Assembly: GCA_017542245.1 (NCBI GenBank)
Contig: JAFXXN010000032.1
Location: 1 to 39,864 of the forward strand
DNA from: Lachnospiraceae bacterium
GTDB taxonomy: Bacteria; Bacillota; Clostridia; Lachnospirales; Lachnospiraceae
Direction: 5' to 3'
DNA length: 39,864 bases
The number at the start of each line of letters is the position of its first letter. Positions within the stretch are counted from its first letter, which is position 1. Positions 16,830 to 24,529 of this stretch are shown in pieces. Both the position numbers and the translations under genes were made by a program. Below the pieces are notes generated by a model. It saw only the letters and a list, made by a program, of their open reading frames with translations. It did no database searches and was not told the DNA's origin.

Positions 16830-17744
16830 TCATGTAAAAACTCTTATAAGCTCGAGAGTTTCTTTATCAATAACTGTGGGAGAAGCCTTCAGTTCATCTA
16901 TTACCCTGAAGAAATCATCCCTGCGGTTCATGGCAAAGAAAAGTTTCAGCTGAACCGTAAATGAAGAAAGTGCCTGCGGCCAATGGATTCTTGCCCTCTC
17001 GGCCCATTTTTCACACTTTTCAAAATCTTCAACTCCGAGAAGCCTTAAACAGATCTTCTCAAACTGTTCACTCTCGATAGAATCAGCTTCACCCATATAA
17101 AGGATTTCAGCTACAGTTTCCATTATTCCGACATAATTACGCTGTTCCATCTCAATAAATACCTTTTGAGACAAAACCTGATCCATATAATCAATCAGAT
17201 TTCTGCACTTTTCATATTTATTGGGATCGTCTTCCATGATCGCTTTATATTCCTTATCCACCACGGTTCTGAAATCATTTAACGCATCCTGAAGAACCGA
17301 TGCTGCATAATGCGCGGTCTCGGTATCCTCGCTGTTTAACGCCAGTGTGATCGAAGCAAGTGAATTTTTAATGTCATTGCTGACAACATTCATCATCAGA
17401 GTACGAAGATCTTGTCTTCCTGTGATAGCTATCGCCTCTTCCAAAGGTATCATGTTTCTCTCTTTATCTTCCTCAGCCTTTGTTTCAAACTTAGGATGAT
17501 CCTTACCGAAAATAACGTCTTCCAGATCTACCGGTGCCGACATGAATACCTTGTACCATAAATATGATAAACCGAAGAAAACAACTCCGACTACCGGGGT
17601 AAGAGCCATAACAACAGCTTTTATCAGGATGCTCTTTTCCTTGTTAAGCTTAATTATCACATTGAACACGTAATAAACAACGACCGCGATCAAGTTAAGA
17701 ACTATAAGTGTTATTATCAGGATACTCTGTCCGGTCGTAGACAT
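16830..17744 (-). CDS. pelE: PelE-like membrane protein with helical repeat domain
   Basis: A 304-residue protein with two N-terminal membrane helices (about 8-30 and 41-65), then a cytoplasmic, all-helical region (about 100-300) that looks like TPR-type repeats. This is the PelE architecture: two helices plus TPR-like repeats, in the PelDEFG membrane complex. The start overlaps the end of the pelD-like gene by 28 bases and has a GGAGG ribosome binding site within that gene. A conserved-looking TLMMNVVSNDIKNSLASITLALNSEDTETAHYAA segment resembles the HEAT/TPR-like stretch seen in PelE-like proteins. Sequence conservation of PelE is low, so the call rests on topology and position. Confidence 0.72.
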   Translation of the reverse strand: MSTTGQSILIITLIVLNLIAVVVYYVFNVIIKLNKEKSILIKAVVMALTPVVGVVFFGLSYLWYKVFMSAPVDLEDVIFGKDHPKFETKAEEDKERNMIPLEEAIAITGRQDLRTLMMNVVSNDIKNSLASITLALNSEDTETAHYAASVLQDALNDFRTVVDKEYKAIMEDDPNKYEKCRNLIDYMDQVLSQKVFIEMEQRNYVGIMETVAEILYMGEADSIESEQFEKICLRLLGVEDFEKCEKWAERARIHWPQALSSFTVQLKLFFAMNRRDDFFRVIDELKASPTVIDKETLELIRVFT

Positions 17745-19924
17745 ACTATACCATCCTCCACTATCTCCGTATCAATTCCAAGTTTGTCAAAACGGCTCTT
17801 AACAAACTCTGCGTCATTCAAACTCGTGTTCGCAAGCAAAATCCTAAGTCCTCCATCGCTTAATCCCATGATATCGGACTGTCTTAAATGCTGATAAATC
17901 TTATCGCTTAACTGCTGAAGGGTCTCGCCTTCCTTTATCTTAACCTTAACAAGCACGCACTCTGCAAGTCCTTCCCTTTCCGCATTCTGGAATGCAGTAA
18001 GGAGCGGTCCGAATGCATCGGGTTCCAGTATCTTGGTACCCTCAATATACCTCTTCTCCTGAAGTGCCTGCAGATATCTTGCAGAGCGGACAACCGCACC
18101 CTTAATAAGAGCACTGATAACAACCAGCTGGTTGGCCTGGCCGAGAGTCATATTCTCCCAAGGAAGCGTCCATACAAGAAGAAGTATCAGCGGATGGCCG
18201 TCATCGTCAAAAATCATGTTAGCCATCATAGGTTTGTTCTCTTCCATCTTACGATTTATATAAACCTTATGGGTCATAAGAGTTTCATACATCTCGCCGA
18301 GAGTCTCACGGTACTTTACAGAGTTGCCGAGAGATCTTGCTTTCTTTGAAGTTGCAGAGAACAGTCTCATATAGCGATCATTTACAATATTGTAAATAGC
18401 CACATCCTTACTCTTAACCAATGTTGAAAGCATATCGGCAGCATAGAAGAGAACCTCTTCCGGACTGCGCTGATCAAGTGCCGATGTAATACTGTAAATC
18501 TTTCCTACACTGTCATTCTGGTTAATAAGCTGGGTTTCAAGGGCATCCTTAACACGCACGTTACTGCTGTTAATATCCTTCATGTCTCCAAGCTGCCCGG
18601 ACAAGAATTCCTTTTCTTCCTGGCTTTCCCGTTTCAGGCTTGTGATCTGGTCACGCATATAACCTACAACCAGTCCCAGGATGAATATCTGAGCTATCCA
18701 TACATAGGTGTTAGTATCAAGCATCAGTTCAAAACCAGTCTGGTCATACATCTGCCTGAAACAGTATCCGATCGTTGCCAGTACCGCGGAGAATACCGCC
18801 TGCTGCTGACCGTAAACAATAGCAAAGATAAGCACATACAAAAGATAGAAGTCGAGGTTGGCAAAATACTTGCTGTCCGCGGTTCTGTTATTTATCATAA
18901 AGAAAGGAATAAACACTATCAGATTCTCTATGAAAGGAATCAGAGCTTTTATCAGCCATCCGCCTCTCTCAAAAATTCTCTCAAAAATACCCTTCTTCTT
19001 CTCAATATCGTTCCAGAATGCAGGCTTATTCAGCTGCATAGTCCTGCAGATACGCTTTATTATACCCTCATCATTACAGTAATACTGTTTTCCGAACTCC
19101 TTAACAAATCTCTCGTTTGAAAGAACAATCCTCTTTTTATCACCGGGAAGGCTTAAAACCTGCGTCTCTGCACTTGAATACTGACGTACTATCTCAGCTA
19201 TCTCCGGCTCTGTTTTCTCATTCCCTGAAGAAATGTTGTAAAGGCTGTGCCTGCATTCGCCCGCAACAGCTACACGATAAATGAACTCAACGGCATCGGT
19301 CTCATATAATAAGGAAAATCTGCTGTTTTCATTTACGGTTATCTTCTTATTATCAAAAGCTTCCAGGCACATCTGCGATACTTTATCGCGGCATTCGCTT
19401 CTCTTCTTCGGAATACCGTAAACATGATCGAGTCGAAGTGTAATGATATCCTTTTCACGGCTTAAACGATAACTCTCACACATTTCCTCTGCCTGAGCCA
19501 AAAGCATGCTCCTTACTCCTATTGGTGTAGGTGCATCTTCTTCCGTGATGTTTTCATTACTGTTCATGTTAAAAACTTCATCCGATGAGAGATAAACAAA
19601 ACGTCCTTTGTTCTTCATCGCATAACTCATAAGTATGTTCATAAGACCTGACGAGTACTGTACTGCATCGGCCTCTTCATGATTCCACTTATAGTTTGTG
19701 TCATATGCGCCTAAGAATATGGTAAGGTCCATATTTATGCTTTCAAAAATCTCATTTAAGCATGCGCAGTCATAGGGGAAATTGTATCTCTCGAAAACTT
19801 TCTGGTAAGGCGCCTTTTCCTGGCGTGTTCCGGTAAGAAGGTACACTCTGTGTCCCTCTTTTTTGAATTTGATGATCAGGCTGTTGATCAGGCTTCCCGA
19901 TCCGCCTATAAGAAGTATGTTCAC
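17717..19924 (-). CDS. pelD: PelD-like c-di-GMP receptor fused to an N-terminal SDR/epimerase domain
   Basis: A 735-residue fusion. Residues 1-290 form a Rossmann-type SDR/epimerase domain (ILLIGGSGSLINSL, then FVYLSSDEVF and ITLRLDHVYGIP; the third glycine and the YxxxK pair are poorly kept, so it may be non-catalytic). Residues 320-422 hold four membrane helices. A coiled linker, a GAF domain (about 470-600) and a degenerate GGDEF domain (about 610-735) follow. The GGDEF core is replaced by SDGGLR, so cyclase activity is not expected. Just upstream, R681-Q-S-D684 is an RxxD motif at the inhibitory-site position, the c-di-GMP-binding feature of PelD. The gene starts with GTG, sharing GTGA with the stop of the PqqD-like gene, which fixes the start. 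Expected role: activate polymer synthesis when c-di-GMP is bound. Confidence 0.82.
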   Translation of the reverse strand: MNILLIGGSGSLINSLIIKFKKEGHRVYLLTGTRQEKAPYQKVFERYNFPYDCACLNEIFESINMDLTIFLGAYDTNYKWNHEEADAVQYSSGLMNILMSYAMKNKGRFVYLSSDEVFNMNSNENITEEDAPTPIGVRSMLLAQAEEMCESYRLSREKDIITLRLDHVYGIPKKRSECRDKVSQMCLEAFDNKKITVNENSRFSLLYETDAVEFIYRVAVAGECRHSLYNISSGNEKTEPEIAEIVRQYSSAETQVLSLPGDKKRIVLSNERFVKEFGKQYYCNDEGIIKRICRTMQLNKPAFWNDIEKKKGIFERIFERGGWLIKALIPFIENLIVFIPFFMINNRTADSKYFANLDFYLLYVLIFAIVYGQQQAVFSAVLATIGYCFRQMYDQTGFELMLDTNTYVWIAQIFILGLVVGYMRDQITSLKRESQEEKEFLSGQLGDMKDINSSNVRVKDALETQLINQNDSVGKIYSITSALDQRSPEEVLFYAADMLSTLVKSKDVAIYNIVNDRYMRLFSATSKKARSLGNSVKYRETLGEMYETLMTHKVYINRKMEENKPMMANMIFDDDGHPLILLLVWTLPWENMTLGQANQLVVISALIKGAVVRSARYLQALQEKRYIEGTKILEPDAFGPLLTAFQNAEREGLAECVLVKVKIKEGETLQQLSDKIYQHLRQSDIMGLSDGGLRILLANTSLNDAEFVKSRFDKLGIDTEIVEDGIVCLRPDRVS

Positions 19925-20196
19925 ATTGCCTCCTCTGTTATGGGCTTATACCCAAATTCCTTCAGCTGCATTTCAAAACCCACTATGTCACTAAGCACAT
20001 CCTCAGGCTTTGAATTGTATCTGTCCACTAGTATCTCTGCTATCTGAAGATTGGTTTTGCCTTTCTCCATCAGCTTGTAAATTTCTGCGCCCGTCTCATT
20101 CATAGGCAGCGGCTTCTTATATTGACCGATATCCTGTTCCATATCGATAAGCCAATACAGACCTACGGCCTTACGGAGCTGAAATCTGGCGCTCAT
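19921..20196 (-). CDS. PqqD-like protein (RiPP-recognition-element fold)
   Basis: A 91-residue protein with the PqqD pattern: a beta-strand start (FQLRKAVGLYWLIDMEQD), then PLPMNETGAEIYKLMEKGKTNLQIAEILVDRYN (the 'N..ga..i..ll..g.t..ei...l...y' helix-turn-helix core) and a C-terminal helix. PqqD-type proteins (RRE domains) bind leader peptides and deliver them to modifying enzymes. This is the first gene of the Pel-like operon, with an AAGGAAGGTG ribosome binding site, and its stop overlaps the start of the pelD-like gene. No radical-SAM or cyclase gene is present. Its natural partner may be the leader-bearing protein encoded at 3702-4106. It could instead be an adaptor with no peptide substrate. 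The family call is good; the partner is inferred. Confidence 0.8.
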   Translation of the reverse strand: MSARFQLRKAVGLYWLIDMEQDIGQYKKPLPMNETGAEIYKLMEKGKTNLQIAEILVDRYNSKPEDVLSDIVGFEMQLKEFGYKPITEEAM

Positions 20197-20273
20197 AAAA
20201 ATTCACCTTCCTTTTATACTGAAACTGTTAAAACACTTGGCAAACCATTGCCGAAAAAAATTACCAGTTTATT

Positions 20274-20303
20274 ATTATATACTAATTGGGTATATTTTGT
20301 AAA
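20274..20303 (-). promoter_or_regulatory. Promoter of the Pel-like operon
   Basis: On the minus strand a -35 TTTACA (plus-strand 20298-20303), an 18-base spacer and a perfect -10 TATAAT (20274-20279) lie about 75 bases before the PqqD-like gene. The leader contains only a weak hairpin (GGCA/TGCC). It is the only good promoter seen for the 16-kb operon. Confidence 0.65.
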
Positions 20304-20416
20304 GTTTCTTTTTATAAATATTTAATTTTCTAAATTTTCTCATAGATTTCAAAACATTTAGATGTCAACTGTTTTTTTATTTTTTTGTAAATTTATCACA
20401 AATGCCAAAATATTTT

Positions 20417-20533
20417 TTTTCCACAAAATTTTTTTTAACAAGACTACAAAAGTGGTAATTTTTTGTGGATAACGTGGATAAAATGGTGTATAACTCAAAA
20501 TCTTCATAAAATACACCGATTTTTAGTGGATAA
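20417..20533. repeat. Cluster of DnaA-box-like sequences in AT-rich DNA
   Basis: Within the 613-base gap (20197-20809) there is one perfect DnaA box on the minus strand (TGTGGATAA, 20464-20472). One-mismatch boxes occur at 20417-20425 (TTTTCCACA), 20473-20481 (CGTGGATAA), 20485-20493 (GGTGTATAA) and 20525-20533 (AGTGGATAA). The surrounding DNA is very AT-rich with long T and A runs. No dnaA or other replication gene is in the window. It may be a DnaA-titrating or DnaA-regulated site, a non-canonical origin, or binding sites for another factor. Confidence 0.5.
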
Positions 20534-20597
20534 CTCTTGCCTGATTTTATAATTTGTTTATTTTTTTATCTTTCTCCACCTTTTGATCACGTGTCCA

Positions 20598-20622
20598 AAA
20601 ATTGTGCAAATTGCACAATTTT
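20598..20622. promoter_or_regulatory. 25-base perfect palindrome
   Basis: Two perfect 12-base arms (AAAATTGTGCAA and its reverse complement) flank a single central A. It sits about 150 bases upstream of the trxB -35. The one-base centre and low GC suit a protein operator better than an RNA hairpin. The binding factor is unknown. Confidence 0.6.
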
Positions 20623-20748
20623 GTAATTGTCAACTCTTTTTATGGCCGAAAACAATATCCATCTATGAGAAAAATCAGCTTTTATTTTCTGACTATATCA
20701 TGTATTTAATATTGTTGTCTGATTATTGTATTTCGATATTATTATCAT

Positions 20749-20803
20749 TTGACGTGACACGGATAAATATGCTATTATAAAGGTATTCTTAATCACGAAA
20801 GGA
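20749..20803 (+). promoter_or_regulatory. Promoter and RBS of trxB
   Basis: A -35 TTGACG (20749-20754), 18-base spacer and -10 TATTAT (20773-20778) are followed by an AAAGGA ribosome binding site (20798-20803) six bases before the ATG at 20810. Confidence 0.65.
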
Positions 20804-20809
20804 TTTGTT

Positions 20810-21802
20810 ATGGATAATATAAATATCTACGATACCATAATCATCGGTTCCGGTCCTGCAGGCATGGCCGCCGCCATATACGCTGCCAGAGCAGAACTCA
20901 ATTTCTGCGTTATAGAAAAATCCTACGCTTCTGGCGGCCAGGTTCTTACGACCTACGAAGTTGATAACTATCCCGGACTTCCCGGACTTTCCGGCGGAGA
21001 ACTTTCAGATAATTTCAAAAAACACTGTGACAAGCTTGGCTGTACATTTATCACTGCCGATATTACAGATATCACTCCCGGCCACATTGCTCCGAACGGA
21101 TTCTTCAATGAGATCGATCTGTCAAACAAAGGACTCGATTCTGTAATAGACCTTATATTCATGCTTACCACCACCGAAGGCGACGCATTTCTTACCAAGA
21201 CCATCATCGCTGCTACCGGTGCAACTCACAGGAAAGCCGGCATAGAAGGAGAAGACCGGTTCGCGGGAGTCGGTGTTTCTTACTGTGCAACATGTGACGG
21301 TGCTTTCTTCCGTAAAAAAGATACGGCTGTTATCGGCGGCGGAGATGTTGCTTTAGAAGATGCCATCTTCCTGTCAAGATTATGTAATAAAGTATATCTC
21401 GTACACCGGCGTGATGAATTCCGTGCCGCAAAAGCTTTAGTAAGTGCAGCAGATAAGATCGATAACATCGAATTTGTTTTTGATTCGGTTGCCAAAAACA
21501 TTACCGGTAACTCCAATGTAGAGGCTCTTACCATCAAAAACGGCAAAACATTCGAAGAACGGACATTACCCGTTTCAGGTGTCTTCATAGCAATAGGTAT
21601 CGTCCCCGAAACCGAACTGTTCCGGAATCTTGTAGCCTGTGATGAAGCCGGTTACATCTTGGCAGACGAAAGCGGAAAAACTTCTATGCCCGGAATATTT
21701 GCAGCAGGTGATATCCGTAAGAAACCTTTACGCCAGATCATTACCGCTGCGGCTGATGGTGCAAACTGCGTAACCAGTGTTGAAACATATCTGATGAAAT
21801 AA
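20810..21802 (+). CDS. trxB: Thioredoxin-disulfide reductase
   Basis: A 330-residue FAD enzyme that reduces thioredoxin. It shows the FAD-binding IIGSGPAGMAAAIYAARA, the redox pair C159-A-T-C162 followed by D (CATCDGAFF), the NADPH-binding IGGGDVALEDA and VHRRDEFRA segments, and the C-terminal FAD motif GIFAAGDIR. It is slightly longer than E. coli TrxB (about 320). An insertion of about 20 residues (NGFFNEIDLSNKGLDSVIDL, about 97-117) before the first domain junction moves the CxxC pair from the usual 135/138 region to 159/162. No thioredoxin gene is adjacent, so it is monocistronic here. NADH- or NADPH-dependence cannot be fixed, but the HRRDEFRA arginines favour NADPH. Confidence 0.92.
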   Translation: MDNINIYDTIIIGSGPAGMAAAIYAARAELNFCVIEKSYASGGQVLTTYEVDNYPGLPGLSGGELSDNFKKHCDKLGCTFITADITDITPGHIAPNGFFNEIDLSNKGLDSVIDLIFMLTTTEGDAFLTKTIIAATGATHRKAGIEGEDRFAGVGVSYCATCDGAFFRKKDTAVIGGGDVALEDAIFLSRLCNKVYLVHRRDEFRAAKALVSAADKIDNIEFVFDSVAKNITGNSNVEALTIKNGKTFEERTLPVSGVFIAIGIVPETELFRNLVACDEAGYILADESGKTSMPGIFAAGDIRKKPLRQIITAAADGANCVTSVETYLMK

Positions 21803-21823
21803 CCTTTCCGGTAACAGATAGGA

Positions 21824-22177
21824 TCACATATTTGCTCTCAGCTTACTGACAGCCTCTCCGACAGACCTTTTAATATCGCTTATTTCGTAAGGTCTTACGA
21901 TAAAATCATGTATATGGGCTCTCATAGCGACTCCGGCGAAGTATTCATCATCGGAAATCCAGATCAGCTCTGTGTTTTTGAACCGCTGATTGTATTCCAT
22001 GACCACTTCCATTCCCTCAGCTCCCTTAAGACATACGATCACAAGATCATATCTTTCATAAATCTTATGTCCGTCAAGCTGAGGTCTGGCGAGTTCCACA
22101 GGGACATCAAGGCTGCTCACCAGATCCCTTATACTTTCGTATTCCAGGTTATCATAAGTATAAATAATTGCATTCAT
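21824..22177 (-). CDS. Degenerate receiver-domain protein
   Basis: A 117-residue stand-alone protein with the alpha/beta alternation of a response-regulator receiver and nothing else. The phospho-acceptor strand reads YDLVIVCLKGAEGMEVV, with Cys49 where the aspartate should be. The conserved lysine of the last strand is replaced by Arg95 (IVRPYE), although the following proline is kept. The acidic pocket near the N-terminus is absent (IIYTYDN). It cannot be phosphorylated in the normal way and is probably a pseudo-receiver that works by protein contact. It is convergent with trxB (21-base gap) and divergent from the LytTR regulator gene. Partner unknown. Confidence 0.7.
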   Translation of the reverse strand: MNAIIYTYDNLEYESIRDLVSSLDVPVELARPQLDGHKIYERYDLVIVCLKGAEGMEVVMEYNQRFKNTELIWISDDEYFAGVAMRAHIHDFIVRPYEISDIKRSVGEAVSKLRANM

Positions 22178-22298
22178 TGCTCACTCCGTATAAAAATACA
22201 CATTTTGTAACGACGCGTTTAGTATATTGGCATTTTATAAATTTTTCAATAGTTTAGTGATAAACGGATTGATTCTGTGACAAAAGGAGACTATAATC

Positions 22299-23051
22299 AT
22301 GAATATCGCTGTAGTAGATGATGTAAAAACTGATCGCGATGAACTAGTAACTCTGATAAAAAGATATGCATCTCTTAACCAGATCAGAATCTCCATATCT
22401 GAGTTCGACAGCGCCGAAGATTTTCTCGAAAGCTTTAGATCCTATTCCTTCGGATTTGTATTCATGGATATATATATGAAGGAAATGAACGGTGCCGAAG
22501 CCGCCAAGATCATCCGCGAGAAAGATCCTGACGTCATTATAATATTCCTCACTACCAGCGATGAACATATGCCGGACGCTTTTAAAGTACACGCCTTCGA
22601 TTATATCGGCAAGCCTGCGGAAAAAAACAGAATTTTCAAACTTCTCGATGAATGTACTCATTCTGAAAGTGCGAGGTTCGATGAGCCCGTACTTTCTTTC
22701 AATGCAAACCGTACACAGCTTGCACTTCCGTACAGCAGCATCAAGATAGTTAAAACTGCAAATGCCAACTATCTGGACATCGTAGACCGGAAAAACATTT
22801 CCTATCAGACCCGAATGACTTTTTCCGCCGTAGCCGATGAACTGTCAAATGACAACAGGTTCTTGCAGATCATCCGCGGTGTACTCGTAAACATGGATTA
22901 TATAATAGATATATTTGACGGAAAATGCCTGCTCGAAGGAGACGAGAGCGTTCCCGTAAATGTCAAGAAATCCAAAGAATTAAGCGATATATGGCTAAAC
23001 TACAAATTTGCCAAAAAGCGTTCACTACAGAAAAAAAGGAGACTTGAATAA
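22299..23051 (+). CDS. LytTR-family response regulator (AgrA-like)
   Basis: A 250-residue regulator. Receiver domain 1-120 has D7/D8, phospho-acceptor D57 (FVFMDIYMKEMNG), T86 (FLTTSDE) and K105 (IGKP). The LytTR DNA-binding domain spans about 128-235 (the KTANANYLDIVDRKN and LQIIRGVLVNMDYI stretches are typical). Such proteins bind direct repeats at promoters, often for peptide-based cell-cell signalling, bacteriocin or surface genes. The stop codon shares one base with the start of the downstream kinase gene. An AAAGGAGA ribosome binding site precedes the ATG. Confidence 0.88.
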   Translation: MNIAVVDDVKTDRDELVTLIKRYASLNQIRISISEFDSAEDFLESFRSYSFGFVFMDIYMKEMNGAEAAKIIREKDPDVIIIFLTTSDEHMPDAFKVHAFDYIGKPAEKNRIFKLLDECTHSESARFDEPVLSFNANRTQLALPYSSIKIVKTANANYLDIVDRKNISYQTRMTFSAVADELSNDNRFLQIIRGVLVNMDYIIDIFDGKCLLEGDESVPVNVKKSKELSDIWLNYKFAKKRSLQKKRRLE

Positions 23052-24400
23052 TGAACTGGCAGGATTTTCTTGAGTCTTTTCTCTCATATTTTATCATTAT
23101 CCCGGGAGCCGTATTGTGTATACTTCCCATGAAAGATCAGTTTGTCTGCAGCCTGAAAAAAACAATCCTGATCTCTGTTCTGTTTCTCGTATCCCTGATA
23201 GCGATCACATCATTTATAGACATAAACTACAAATTCTCCTATAATGACCCGATCCTGATCATCGCTGTCATATTATCATTCATAGCTTTCAGTCTGGTCT
23301 GCAAAACCGCTATCCACAAACGGCTGAATGTTTTCTTCTTAAGCTGTGTGATCATAAGCTTTATAGCAAACATAACAAATTATTTCGACGCGATGATCCA
23401 TCCCTCATCAAATATAGATAATCTAAGCTTCGAAGCAATAATCTTTCAGGTAATCTTAAGCGTTGTTGTAACAGCCCTGCTTGCCTTTCCGTTATATAAA
23501 TACGGAAGCCGGCTCATCAACAGTTTCGAATCGCCAAAGATCTGGTATGCCGGAGCCGGAATATCCGTTTTATGCCTGGCAATCAATTTCCTCATGATTC
23601 CGGGTGACTATGAATCCATAAATGCAAACAACAACATCCTGTTCAATTTTATAAGCCTGCTGCTTCTCTTTATTTTATATCTCATCCTTATAATAATGTA
23701 CTACTATCTGGTTAAAACAATAAAAGTTTCCGATGAAGACGGCTTTAAAGATCAGCTTATAAAAATGCAGGAAAACGTGTATACCAAACAGACTCAGTAC
23801 CTTGTGGAAACTTCCAGACAGCGTCACGACTTTAAAAACCTTATAAAGACCTTTGACATGCTTGTCCAGAATAACAGGTATGAAGAACTGAAACTGTACA
23901 TCCGTGAATATGCGGATGCTCTTCCGGAAAATACCTCAAAGCTGTTTACTCTTAATACTCCCGTAAATGCCATTCTCAATCACTACATGACCGAGGCAAA
24001 GGAAAACGATATAAAACTTTCCTGGGAAGTAGATATACCTTCAGTCATACCGATTGCTAATCTTGATGTGTGTGCTATAATCGGAAATATTCTTGAAAAT
24101 GCCATCCTGGCATGTAAAGAAGTAGCTCAGGGAGAGCCCAGGTTTATCGACCTGTCCATTACATATGAAAATGAAACCGCCATCTACATATCAGCCACAA
24201 ACAGCTTCGACTCATCTTCCGTCCTGGCAGACAGCCAGCTGCTAAACGGATCAAAGGAAACAAAAGGATTAGGTCTTGCCTCCATCAGTTCCATTGCAAG
24301 TAAATACCATGGATCGGCAAACTTCTCCCATGAGAAAAATGAGTTTTATTCAGAGATTATGTTAAGAAATCCCGATAAAACAAATACGGATAAAAAATAA
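23051..24400 (+). CDS. AgrC-like sensor histidine kinase (GHKL ATPase)
   Basis: A 449-residue kinase. Six to seven N-terminal membrane helices (about 10-220) form the sensor. The phospho-acceptor helix carries H259 in SRQRHDFKNLI, the AgrC/NatK-type H-box. The C-terminal ATPase domain has NILENAILAC (N-box) and GLGLASI (G-box). It should phosphorylate the LytTR regulator encoded just upstream. No AgrB-type protease or AgrD-type signal peptide gene was found nearby, so the stimulus is unknown: a peptide, a lipid or membrane stress are all possible. Confidence 0.88.
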   Translation: MNWQDFLESFLSYFIIIPGAVLCILPMKDQFVCSLKKTILISVLFLVSLIAITSFIDINYKFSYNDPILIIAVILSFIAFSLVCKTAIHKRLNVFFLSCVIISFIANITNYFDAMIHPSSNIDNLSFEAIIFQVILSVVVTALLAFPLYKYGSRLINSFESPKIWYAGAGISVLCLAINFLMIPGDYESINANNNILFNFISLLLLFILYLILIIMYYYLVKTIKVSDEDGFKDQLIKMQENVYTKQTQYLVETSRQRHDFKNLIKTFDMLVQNNRYEELKLYIREYADALPENTSKLFTLNTPVNAILNHYMTEAKENDIKLSWEVDIPSVIPIANLDVCAIIGNILENAILACKEVAQGEPRFIDLSITYENETAIYISATNSFDSSSVLADSQLLNGSKETKGLGLASISSIASKYHGSANFSHEKNEFYSEIMLRNPDKTNTDKK

Positions 24401-24403
24401 GTA

Positions 24404-24450
24404 AACCCCTTGCCCGGTTTTTTAAACTCCTGAGCAAGGGGTTCTTTATA
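24404..24450 (+). terminator. Terminator of the two-component operon
   Basis: Ten-base inverted arms AACCCCTTGC (24404-24413) and GCAAGGGGTT (24434-24443) with a 20-base loop follow the kinase stop by four bases. The U-run after the stem is short (CTTTATA), so efficiency is uncertain. It may also serve transcripts coming from serA on the other strand. Confidence 0.6.
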
Positions 24451-24479
24451 TTCCATTATCTGATGTCAGTATCATCTCG

Positions 24480-24497
24480 AAAACGCCTTCTGCGTTT
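24480..24497 (-). terminator. Possible weak terminator of serA
   Basis: On the minus strand a six-base stem AAACGC/GCGTTT with loop AGAAG ends in TTTT, about 30 bases after the serA stop. It is short and could be chance. Confidence 0.35.
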
Positions 24498-24529
24498 CTA
24501 TCTTACCTTCATGATGTTCACTGGCGGAA

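Noticed and set aside
16815-16830. Another GATGAGGTG repeat between the pelE-like and DUF2194-like genes
   Set aside because: Only the short GATGAGGTG string is there, acting as the ribosome binding site; the two hairpins are absent.
20197-20809. Chromosomal replication origin
   Set aside because: DnaA-box-like repeats are present, but there is no dnaA, dnaN or other origin-linked gene, and gene strand does not switch consistently around the site.
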